A stretch of 64,000 nt of DNA from Ulva prolifera (lineage: Eukaryota > Chlorophyta > Ulvophyceae > Ulvales > Ulvaceae), in the NCBI GenBank assembly GCA_023078555.1, contig CM041203.1, positions 1,569,481-1,633,480 of the forward strand, written 5' to 3'. Position 1 is the stretch's first letter. The number at the start of each line of letters is the position of its first letter. This document shows positions 23,732 to 34,119 of the stretch, in pieces. The translations under genes were made by a program, and so were the position numbers. The notes beneath the pieces were generated by a model. That model was not told the DNA's origin, searched no databases, and saw only the letters and a program-made list of their open reading frames with translations.

Positions 23732-26334
23732 CAGCCCACTCGGCTACGAGGGGGGCCTGAACAGCGCGAGGGAGGCCACCAGAGGTGCCCGGGGGGCGCC
23801 GGCATGAGCTACCATATATCATCGGCTGTACGGCACCGCTATAGCTGTGGCGTTGGTTTGATGGTCGCACCCTGTGGCGTGCGATTACTGCAGTCAAGCC
23901 GAGGGGTTTCGCGTATCGGAAGTGCCGTGCACCTCCTTCATGCGATGTGGTATATTGCAATGGCAAGCGGCTGACTGGCGCGCAGTAGGTAGCCAACAGC
24001 AGGCGAGGAGGTTCGGCCGTTTGATGGGCGCGCGCTGTGGCGCACGGACGTTGTAGTTATATGAGGGGTATGGTGCGTGGCCGGTGCCATGCACCGCCCT
24101 GCTGCACTGTAGTATGCTGCAGTAGCTAGCACCTCACTGGAGTGCAGCAGGGAGCCGGTGGTGAGGAGGTGTCGGCGTGCGGGTGAGAGCTCCTGCGGCG
24201 CCGCCTGTGGCGAGGCTGACAGGCGGCCCCGGCTGGAGATCGCATGCACGGCGGAGAATAAACAGGTGGCTGCACTGGGTCATGGTCACGAGGTTGTGGT
24301 CGAGCCGCAGGTGCTGCGTGCGGGTGGAGGGGGGGCAGATGCATGCGGTCTGTGTTGGCTGGAAGCAGAGCGTTGCCGAGAAGTGGGACGTGGTCGGTGT
24401 CGTGTCGTGCTTGACGTGCTGTTGTCTGCTTCGTGACCTGACCATCCAATGGACTGGTGGCAGCCAGCTGATGCTACACAGTGCAGATCAACGCTGTGGC
24501 GTGCTTGGCGTGGGGTCATCTGCTCTGCGGCTTCACCGTCCTCTGGACAAGTTTTTTTGACACAGGCCGACGAATGCGCCTTAAGGCAGGCTGTACGGTG
24601 TTCCGTCGACGCAAGGCTGATCTGCTGGCAGCCGGCCGGCGCCACACAGTGTGCGCTTCAGCCGCGTGGCGTGAGGGTGTGACGGGCGCAGACATGCCGG
24701 GATCGGAGCGCGTTTCATCGGTGTACTTGCAGACAATGCGGTGGTGTGTGCACAGCAGCTTTGTCGGCTGCCGTGTAAAGTATGGTCGTGCTACCCCTGC
24801 GGCGTGAGCCTTCACCCCATGCACGTGATGCCCATTGAAATCCAGACCGTGGGCTGCCGGCTATTCGTACCTCACTGAGGATCAAACGTTGGTCCTGCCG
24901 ACATGTCCAGTGCGATGAGCTTGGAACTCGAAGGTGGTTCGCACCTAGGTACACTTCAGCATCGACGATCAGCATTGACTACCGAGCTACACTTCAGCAT
25001 CGACTACCCAGAGCCTGTGAACAGCGCATTGGCCCTCAAAGGCAGCCAACGGCGTCAGGAAAGTAGACCGAGGCACCAGTTGCAGCGGTGCCGGAGAGGG
25101 TTCCCGTACCCTCGTTCGCACGATCCCTTGAGGTCCCCCACATCCTCTCGGCCGATGACTGTGCATCTCAGAGGAGGGCCGCCACCTGTGTGGCTTCCAT
25201 CGAGCTCCACATCAGCCGCCGCAGACCACAGGTCGCCAGGAGGTCCAGCGCACATGCATGGGGTGCATGTGTGCATGAGAACGTACGGAGTCCCAGGCCA
25301 CCGCTGTGCGTGCCTGCTGACGTGGTGGCTGTGGCATTTTCTGCAGTGCTCCTGCCAGCAGCAGCTGGTTTTCAGCCCGCTCCGCTCAAAGCACGTCCAC
25401 AGGGTCACACGAATTTCAAGGATTCGGGCTACAGGAGAGCCAGCTCTGCAGCAGGGTGGCTTCAGGCGGCATGTGTGTTGCGCCCACGTCTGCACGGCGC
25501 ACAATGCGGTTGTGCAGCCCCCTCATCAAGACCAACCAGCCCGAGCTCCGGACGCCCATTGACAGAGCGGCAGCAGCAAGCCAAGAAACAGCCTCATCCA
25601 CAAATCCGTTGCATGCGATCAGACGTGGCTTCCGCAGCCCTCCGGGTTCCGCACTTTCACCCTGACCCCCCAGGGACGGCTGAGGCAGTCCCAGCCACCA
25701 GAACTGTATGCATCTGCACAGTGCCAGGGCGTTGAGGGCCTTGAATTTGCACATGCAGCTTCAGACTAGACTTTAAAATAATAATTTAAAAAAACCTCCG
25801 AAATCAAGTACCTCGTTCGGCATGCGCGACCGCTGCGCATAGCGCCTCGCATAGCTAGGCCTAGGGCAGCACAGTCGGGCAGCTGTGGAGGTAGGGTTCA
25901 AGTTGAAATCTCTCTATCTTGATCTGATCAGCATCCGCTTCGGATATTTACCGCCACTGGTCTGCTGCCGGACTGGTGTCCGACAGATGTGTCATAAATA
26001 ATAATCAAGTATAAGCTGCCCAAAACATCTACACCACCGCCTTGATCACTGACTCGCGTGGACGGTAGTCGCACCGACACGCTTCACATGCCACACCCTA
26101 CGGCCTCCTATTTGTCCTACAATTTGAGGTTCCAGCCTCTAACAATGTCCACTACCTGGACCAAACAGCACTACACATGGCCATCTTTTCTCTCAGCCAC
26201 CACACCACACCACACCAAGATGTCCTCTACAGCCCCAGAGCCCCAGATCAAGTACCATTCTATAGGCCCCCCAACCACAAGCCCTCCCCCCCCCCTCCCC
26301 GACTTGGCTGTGGCACCGCCGCACTGACCTGTGC
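23732..26334. other. Intergenic region with an AT-rich patch
   Basis: No gene that I can support. The two strands carry long overlapping open frames around 24.9-25.75 kb; a minus-strand frame at 25416-25754 contains WLAAAALSMGVRSSGW but no known motif. Around 25766-25800 and 25990-26015 there are AT-rich stretches (AATAATAATTTAAAAAAA and ATAAATAATAATCAAG) that stand out from the GC-rich background. A CACTTCAGCATCGAC unit occurs twice near 24953-25005. Confidence 0.4.
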
Positions 26335-29300
26335 CTACCATGCCGGGTTCACAATCTCGAGGTACAGCACAGCACCCTGCACCACGAAGATCGCGGACCC
26401 CGCCAGCCACGTCGCCGCCGCGGCGGCCATCTCCTCCTGTGGGCTCAGCCCCTTCAGGAACCACCCCGTAGCCCCCCCGAGCATGAACAGCACGGACCCC
26501 AACCAGTTGAGGAACTCCAGCCAGTAGTTCACCGACCGCAGCTCTTCCAGGCGCAGCGGCGGCAGCAGGCCGCGCCACCACGAGTGCGAGCCCTCCGCCG
26601 CGAGCAGAAACGCGCCGGCCGCGAAGCACGTGCCGCCGACGAGGTACGGGAAGTCGAGCAGCCACGTCACAATCGGAGCGGCGAGGCCGGGTTGCGCGGT
26701 GTGAACGACCTCGGTAGCGCAGCCGACGAGGAATATGACGGAGCCGACGTACTGCAGGAAGATGCCGTAGAACGACAGGAAGTGGGAGTCGAGGGTGGAG
26801 GGGGCGGCGGCGTAGGTGACGGCTGGCGGGGGGCCCTTGCGGCCCCCCTCGTCCCACTCGTCCCACGCCTCCGAGACGTCCACATTGGTGACTTCGACGA
26901 AGCTGGCATAGCAGCCAAGGAAGAACGCGATTGCGCCGATCTGCATGCATGCGTGCTTGCGGGGGGAGGAAGAAGCAGCGTGCGGTTTGGCTTCAGGGGC
27001 AGTTAGCACTGTGTTAGTTGCATATATACATCCATCGACCCATGCCGGTGCTAGCAGGAGAGGCCCGGGGCGGCGCCCTTGCAAAGCGGAGACGCGAGTA
27101 GAACGCGACCTGCCTCAAGCGCAGTGTAACTGTCTGACAACCTGAACAACAGCTGTGGTTCTGCTGCCGGCAGTCCTCCATGCACCGCTGTGGCTGCCGC
27201 CCGTACACATCCCAATGAGGCGACGATGGCATGAGATTGCGTCCGCCGCACACGTGGGCAGCTGTGCCCTTGTCCAGCACAAAGCCGCAAGCGCCGGATT
27301 GGTTGATCTCAATACACAGCTCCTGATAAGACCTTCCCTGCTCGTCAAGGACGGAGCATACCGCCATGAACCGGCATGCATGCAGGGCAAGCCGCCGATC
27401 CACTCTGATGTGACTCTGTTGGCTGATAGTGCACATGAACTGATACAGCAGCAAAGCAGGCATGGAGGGGGGGGGGGGGTCGCACGAAGAAAGGGACGTC
27501 GACACAGGCCAGCCTCATGCGTGGCGACCACTCGCCCTCCCAGTACCCAGGATGCAGCTCCGACGCAACTCCCACCACGAAGAGCAGCGAGCCGAGGAAG
27601 AAGAGGGGACCGACCCAGAAGGAGACGCGCTTCACGGGGTTACTCAGGGCCGCCTGGATGCGGGCCTTGCTGAAGACCGCAAACGGCAGCAGCTCCAGCT
27701 GCTGCTCAACCTCCTGCCTCTGCGCGCGGTTGCGCCGGTGCTGCCGTGCCTCCCACGTGTAGCTCCTGCAGGCCGTGCGCAGGTGCCGTCATTCCGCGGC
27801 CGTGCCGAGAAGGGCCTGCCATGCATGGCGCGGCTGAGGACGCCGTGGGCACTCATTCCGCTGCCGTGCCGAGAAGGGCCTGCCATGCATGGCGCGAATG
27901 AGGACGCGGTGGTTGTGCAGTTCGCCTCGGGTGGTTGCGGTGTGGCGGGCGTCGGGAGCGACATGGTGCTCGATGTCACTGCGCAGGTGCAAGATCACTA
28001 CGAGGATGCAGGCTGGGGGGGGGGGGGGGGGACGGGGACGTAGGCGATGTGTGACCGCATCTCATGTGCAGATGCATGTGGAGGGTGTCCAGTGGTGTTG
28101 GTGCCTGGCGATGTATGTATGTCCTCTTGCAAAGGACAGAGGCCGGGCATGCAACCGGTTCTCAGAGTTCTTCACTCTCGAATTCCGAAACGAATTCACT
28201 CATTCATGGCACTAGGCCGGGCACGAGCGCGTACCACAGCCCTGCTGTGATATATGTATGACTGCATGAGTACATGTCCATGTGTATAGGAACCCTGACA
28301 GGTGCACAGCCGGGACTGATCAAGGCAGCTGAGCCAAGCTCTGCTGCAAACTCAAATTCAAAACTCGAACCTCATGCCATGGGGCTAGTGCCTGCATTGT
28401 GCATGCAAATGTAGTTACTAGAGAGGGCCATGCATGTGGCCGTGTGCCTCTCGGCGACCAAACCTGCAAGCTTATGACTGTAGACGATGGTGCGGGGTTG
28501 TTTTCGTATCTGTCTTTTCTGGAGGCCGCCCATGCAACTTGTTGAACAGTCGTGCCCATGTACGTCGGATCATCAATGGTAAAAGGAATAGTGCGGGAGG
28601 GGCACAGTCTGCTCAGAGGACTGCATGATGTTTGATAGATGACAGGTACAACAATGGCTGCATGGCAGTAAGTGCATGCTTGGGCTGCTGGACGGAGGGG
28701 TGAGTGCTCGCAGCGTGACTCACTTATGCATTCACACAAAATAGTGACTTTCCCATTGTACCAACGTTGATGGTGGTGGGAACTCTTTAAAGTTGTGCTG
28801 TTGGGCCAGCACGAAGGTCAGGCACGGTTCGTTAACAAATTTGGGCAGGCTGTGTGGGAATATGTGGGCCTGAGTGGTGAGCCTGCAGCAAAACTTTCGG
28901 GGACAGGTGGTGACGCACTGTTCACCGATGACAGTGGTAATCTTGGTCACGAACTTCTTCGACAGTCCTCCCAGATGCTGTGGAAACTGATCGGTGACGT
29001 CCAGGCCATGTTCTCGCTCAAGAGCATCTGCAGCCCTTCTCCACCCGCGTAGCCCCAGGGGAGCTGCAACCGGAAGGCATTTAGCACAAAAAGAGACTTT
29101 GGCGGTCGAGATGGGATCATGGCCGATTGGCCGCACCTGCAGGTGGATGCTGTGCAGGCAACAAAGCCTCTGCATCTGGGGGCCGAGTGAGCAGGATGTC
29201 ACTGACTGATGCTTCACCTGCATCAAGCAAACTCTAGGCGTGAGACCGAGCTGCGAGCACTCTTAGAGCACATAATGGAAGCTACGCTGCATCATCCGGG

Positions 29301-29548
29301 TGTCGAATGTTTGGGCACAGACATACGGACTGCCGATGCCTTGACATTACCAGCACTGCAGCTGTTTGGCGCTTGAGGAGGAGCGAAGCGACATACGGCA
29401 AGCGGCATGAAACAATTATATTTACATCTACATGGTTACTCAAACGCAAGCAGCACATTGCGACGGTGGCGCTCCTGAGAGGCCCGCTGTTGTTGGCAAC
29501 AGGTGGCATGCATGATGTAGACGTTCTCGTACCTAGAGGGTCGGACAT
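26335..29548 (-). CDS. Six-helix membrane protein with three YrhK-like units (paralogue A)
   Basis: Model: complement(join(26335..26940,27486..27765,28919..29063,29533..29548)), 348 residues. The same exon phases (1, 2, 0) and nearly the same sizes occur in the neighbouring paralogue, which supports the model. The N-terminal 60 residues are soluble (GLRGWRRAADALEREHGLD, QFPQHLGGLSKKFVTK). Next come three pairs of hydrophobic helices, each with a W/Y...LGS-LF type first helix: FWVGPLFFLGSLLFVVGVAS with IGAIAFFLGCYASFVEV; FYGIFLQYVGSVIFLVGCAT with YLVGGTCFAAGAFLLAAEGS; and WLEFLNWLGSVLFMLGGAT with SAIFVVQGAVLYLE. This pattern resembles YrhK-domain proteins of bacteria and algae, whose function is unknown. 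Exon 1 is only 16 bases (MSDPL plus one base); the GGTAC donor context is conserved in both copies. Confidence 0.8.
27791..27907. repeat. 64-bp tandem duplication in intron
   Basis: Two copies starting at 27791 and 27855, sharing CCGTGCCGAGAAGGGCCTGC followed by CATGCATGGCGCG, lie in intron 2 of membrane-protein paralogue A and are absent from the equivalent intron of paralogue B. Confidence 0.9.
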
Positions 29549-30485
29549 GATTCAAGGCAGAGCCCGACAAGGCTTCCAGCAGGGCAGTTGGCCGCCGCAG
29601 GTCCCAGCGAACGTCTCGAGACAGATATGCTGTGTTGCCTTAGGACGTTCGCATGCCACGTACAGCACTGGCCGCTTAAGGCGTATCTTTCCCAGTCTGT
29701 GCAGAGAGCCGCAGATTGAGTGTGCGAGGGTTTACCATAGTGACCATGTTTGCTTGTTCGTGCTCCGCAAGGTGTAAACGCAGGCCAGGCATCACGCGCA
29801 CACACGCGCAAACGACTAAGCGCACCTCGAGCAAGGCGCATCCAAAGCTTTGTGGAACCTTCCCCATGTCAGGCATTCAGCCATGGCCTTATCAGCTTGG
29901 GCAGATCGATACTCCACCGCAGCAGCCCATCGGCATTGCTGTGTAGCGTGCACCGCGCAGGCCAACGGTGTCGATAGCAGCCATCAGCGCGTAAAGTGTA
30001 CATCGCAATCCACATACATCAGGAAACAACATATTTAATCCCGGTCATGGCTGGTCCTGCGAACTTTGAAAGCACGAGCAGGCCAAGATACCTGCACTAA
30101 GGATGGACGAGTCCACCACTTGAATCTGCCGTTGGATGCCTACCAGGCGCTCAACAAGCTGCCGCTCGAGAAAATGAAAGTGTCGACAGGGAAAAATTGA
30201 CACAACGCAGACCTGCATTTGCCTCTGGCAGCATGTATGGCGCAACATTTTATTACGGTCTCCAACCCCACACATGTAAGCCCACAGGATGCTGACTATG
30301 ACCTGGGTTTGCTGGGTTGATCTTCCCGCTTGTGCGGTGCACGGTGTTCCTGCAGCGCTATCTGCTCGCCTTTGCCCTCGTAACACGCCTCATGCCACGA
30401 TGGAAGCCATGTCACCCCACAAGCATCTCCCCTCTGCCCCCCACCCCTCCGCCGTGCGTCGGCGGCGCTTCGCATTCACCCGTGG
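29549..30485. other. Spacer between tandem paralogues
   Basis: Upstream region of paralogue A and 3' flank of paralogue B. No supported coding sequence. A minus-strand frame ending at 29533 reads into the ATG of paralogue A in another frame and ends at the TAG next to the splice donor, so it is not the gene. Confidence 0.45.
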
Positions 30486-32707
30486 CTACCACGCCGGATT
30501 CACAATCTCAAGGTACAGCAGCCCACCCTGCACCACGAAGATCGCAGACCCCGTCAGCCACGTCGTGGCCGCCGCCGCGATCTCCTCGCGCACACTCAGC
30601 CCCTCCAGGAATCCCGCGACCCCGGCGAGCATGAACAGCGCCGACCCCCACCAGTTCATGACCCCCACCCAGTGGTTCGCTGACCGCAGGCCCTCCCGCC
30701 GCAGCGGCGGCAGCAGGCCGCGCCACCACGAGTGCGAGCCCTCCGCCGCAAGCAGAAACGCGCCGAGCGTGAAGCACGTGCCGCCGACGAGGTTGGGGAA
30801 GTGGAGCAGCCACGTCACGGCGGCTTCAGGGAGGTCAGGGTGCGTGGTGTGGACCACCTCGGTCGCGCAGCCGACGAGGAAGATGACAGAGCCGGCGTAC
30901 TGCAGTAGAACGCCATAGAAGGAGAGCATGTGGTGGTTCAGGGTGGAGGGGACGGCGGCGTACGTGACGGCCGGCGGGGGGCCCTTGCGGCCCCCCTCGT
31001 CCCACTCGTCCCAGTCCTCGGAGACACCCACGTTGTTCACCTCGACGAAGCTGGCATAGCAGCCGAGGAAGAACGCGATTGCGCCAGCCTGCATGCATGC
31101 GTACATGTGTACGGGGGGCTGGACTGCCCATCTTGGACAGCGGCGCATGCCAGACTCAACACCAGCTGCCTCAGCCACTGGCGCACATCGCCACGGATTT
31201 GCCACTCCTCTGCCCCCTGGAACTACAGACAGCAGTGACATCATACGGGCTGGCCTGCAGCTTCCTGGCAACCTTTTGCATGGGTCTATGGTCCGCATTG
31301 TGTCCAGCACACAAAAACGCCAGCGCCATTCACACTGCACAGCTTAATTAGGATACAAGGCACCTTAATTAGGATACAAGGCACCCAACAGACTCCCCTT
31401 GATGAAGCCCGGGCACCCGCCACAGGCCCAGCCGCCCCGCTCAGTTCCCCCGCAGCGCACACCGCTTCATTCAGCAGCAAGGCAGCCGGCGCGGGGGTGG
31501 GGGGCGAGAACGCACCAAGAAGGGGCCGTCCACGTACGCCAGCTCCATCAACCGCGACCACTCGCCCTCCCAGTACCCGGCGTCGAGCTCCGACGCAGTC
31601 CCCCCGACGAAGAGCAGCGAGCCGAGGAAGAAGAGGGGCCCGACCCAGAAGGAGACGCGCTTCACGGGGTTACTCAGGGCCGCCTGGATGCGGGCCCTGC
31701 TGAAGACCGCAAACGGCAGCAGGTCCGGCTGCGCGTCGACCTCGTGCCGCTGCGCGCGGTTGCGGCGGTGATGCCGCGCCTCCCACGTGTAGCTCCTGCA
31801 GGAGGCCACGGTAGCCGTTGCTGGACAATGGGATTCCGAACCATGCAAGGGCTGTGGTGTTGGGCGCGAACACGCACAGGCTATGCAGAGCTTTGTGACC
31901 TACACTTGTCTGTGGGGGGTTTCCAGGTGGTGTACCCCTTCGGTATATGTGGCCCCATTAAATCGGAGTTGTCAATATCCAATAGGATACGGCTCAGTAA
32001 ATTCAGATTTACTTGACTCGTGTATGGCCTGCACTGGAGTATCTCACAGGCTTATTTGTGGGATCTTCTTCTGGAGGTGGAGGTCGATGGTCGTGGAATT
32101 GGCTAGGTGTCTGCGTTTTCGACAACCTGAAGGCCGGGCACAGGCGCGGGGGCAAGCTGTTTGGCAACATGGGAGCATGGGTGTGGCTGTGAGTCTGCAG
32201 CAAGTGTTCGGGGACAACTGGTGCCGCACTGTTCGCCTATAACAGTGACGACCTTGGTCAAGAACTTCTTCGATGTGCCCGCCAGATGCTGTGGGAAATC
32301 CTGGCGGGTGGTCAAGTCCAGACCACGCTCTCGCTCCAGAGCATCTGCAGCCCTCCTCCAGCCCCGTAGCCCCGGGTGATCTGCAATCGGAAGGCACATT
32401 CAAGGGCAGCAAAGCAAAGCAAAGCATTATTGGATGAATTTGCAGTCGTGATGGGCTCATGTCCTACAAACATGCGGTCAGGCTCACACTGCCTCAGCCG
32501 TGGGAGTACTGTCTGGAACCTGACGCATGGCCATGCGCGGCGAAACGCCACATGAGAAGCTAATACCACACGCTTGAAGCCGTGTAGTTCCGATTCGCCA
32601 ATCGTCAACAGTTTTTCGCGATCTTGCGGAAGTCCGACTGCTGTTGGTACCACAGGTGGCATGCATGTCGTAAGCTCAGCGTTTTCAGTACCTGGAGGTT
32701 CGGGCAT
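30486..32707 (-). CDS. Six-helix membrane protein with three YrhK-like units (paralogue B)
   Basis: Model: complement(join(30486..31088,31516..31795,32230..32380,32692..32707)), 349 residues, in the same orientation as paralogue A and immediately upstream of it. Exon 3 encodes 93 residues in both copies, and the last exon differs by one codon. The soluble N-terminal segment has GLRGWRRAADALERERGLD, then DFPQHLAGTSKKFLTK and VVTVIGEQ, two residues longer than in A. Helix pairs: FWVGPLFFLGSLLFVGGTAS with AGAIAFFLGCYASFVEV; FYGVLLQYAGSVIFLVGCAT with NLVGGTCFTLGAFLLAAEGS; WVGVMNWWGSALFMLAGVAG with GSAIFVVQGGLLYLEIV. A loop between pairs one and two holds the acidic DEWDEGGRKGPPP. Coding sequence is far better conserved than the introns, so both copies appear to be under selection. 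Confidence 0.8.
31965..32017 (+). repeat. Dispersed short repeat, copy 1
   Basis: Contains GAGTTGTCAATATCC then AGGATACGGCTCAGTAAATT and CAGATTTACTTGAC. Located in intron 2 of paralogue B. Related copies lie near 39103 (minus), 45255 and 52271. Confidence 0.7.
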
Positions 32708-33669
32708 GATCCAGATGGCAGGCCGACCAGGCTCAGATTTGAAGAGACAGCGTCGGCATCATCCAGCGTAAGCTGCAGCAGAAGTGATTCTTTGTCTCTG
32801 GCACACGCGCACGCCCGTGCTGCACTGAGCGCTCAAGCTATATCTGTTTTAGTGCAGGGCGCTGGAGAACTAGCACGAGGAGTCGTAGCTCGGTAGCCCG
32901 TACTTATGTATTTGTTCGCGAGATCTGGGCCTGTCTCGGTTCTCACCGTTTTGGACCATGGCTGGACCGATCGCGTCCACGAGTCACGGCAGTGGCGTCG
33001 TGGTGACCAGTGAACTCTTAAGACAATTGTGCAATTCCCTGCTGAACAGTTTCCACGCAAACGGCCCTCCAATCGCCATGGTGTGGATGTTCAGAGATGG
33101 CGTGCGGAGTCCCTGGGCCACGCGGACGGTGTAAAGAGAGAGCAAGTCGGGCCAACTCAGCTCCATTGAATCCCCCGGATCCACTCGGGGTCCTGGCCCC
33201 GAAGACACAGGATTCAAGCGTAACAAATTTCACAAGTGACGGAGAATTTTGTGACCTGGGTGTCCCATGGTGCAGCTGCAAGAATACAACTGACGGTGGT
33301 TGCCGTGTTAAGACACACCCATTGTGTCAATGAAACGGCACCAGCGCCGCTGGGGCTCTGCTGTTCAATGCGTAAACCACCACCCCGGTTGCGGCGAGGC
33401 CAGAGGAGGGGCGCCTCGGAGGTGCTACTGAAGCGGTGCTGTGCGGCCAGAGGGGCCACAGCAGCTGTGCCTTCTCCCTGCACCTGCAACCCTCCGCCGA
33501 CTTTCACAACAACATACTGGGGGAATGGGCGAAGGGTCAGCGGCTACGGATCGCCCACGACTTCATGCATGAGACTGCAGGTAGCTGGCATATAGGTTGT
33601 AAGTCCACGACTGCAAGGTCCCGGTGAAGCACATGTATATACTCTTTGAAGATCAGCAGGCTGTAGCTA

Positions 33670-33718
33670 CTGGGGCCAGGCTGTAGGCTGGCCCCAGTCA
33701 GTCTGTCCCTTGACTGAC
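33670..33718. repeat. Two adjacent hairpins
   Basis: CTGGGGCCAG and CTGGCCCCAG (33670..33679 and 33688..33697) form a 10-bp perfect stem with an 8-base loop. GTCAGTC and GACTGAC (33697..33703 and 33712..33718) form a 7-bp stem directly after it. Confidence 0.8.
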
Positions 33719-34026
33719 TAGGGTGCATGTCTACCCTGTGGGCTGAGGGCCGCGCCCGAGAGGATTCACACAGGCTGCGCATGTGGCGCGGTGTCCACTG
33801 GTGATTCCGGCGCGGGTGCGTGGGGAGCCGGAGGACCCTGCCGATTGACACTGAAGATTCACTTGCACTGCCGCTGGAGCGTGAGGCGTGACCCCGTCAC
33901 GGCGCCTGCGGCAGGGCGCCGTTGCGGCAGGGCGCGCAATGGTCGGTGGCGAGGGTGTTGGTTGGTCCGTCTGCCTGCCTCAACGCTGCGGCCGCACGCT
34001 GGCCGCAGTAGAGACACACCACACAC

Positions 34027-34119
34027 AGGCCACTCTCCATGTAGCTCAGGCCGATTCAGCCTACAGGCGCATAGCCTGTAGGATAGCCGGGGCAGCCTGA
34101 GCTACATGGAGACTGGCCT
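34027..34119. repeat. Nested inverted repeat (large hairpin)
   Basis: Outer arms 34027..34050 and 34096..34119 pair at 23 of 24 positions (AGGCCACTCTCCATGTAGC... against its complement). Inside lies a second perfect 9-bp stem, CCTACAGGC at 34060..34068 with GCCTGTAGG at 34074..34082. It could be a foldback element, a regulatory RNA or the remnant of a mobile element. Confidence 0.88.

Noticed and set aside
24903-25754. Overlapping open frames on both strands, considered as a retroelement fragment
   Set aside because: No reverse-transcriptase, integrase or nuclease motif is visible; too little to call.
29533-29841. 102-codon minus-strand frame just upstream of paralogue A
   Set aside because: It ends in TAG exactly at the splice donor and cannot join exon 2 in phase; similarity to the equivalent region of paralogue B is explained by duplication.
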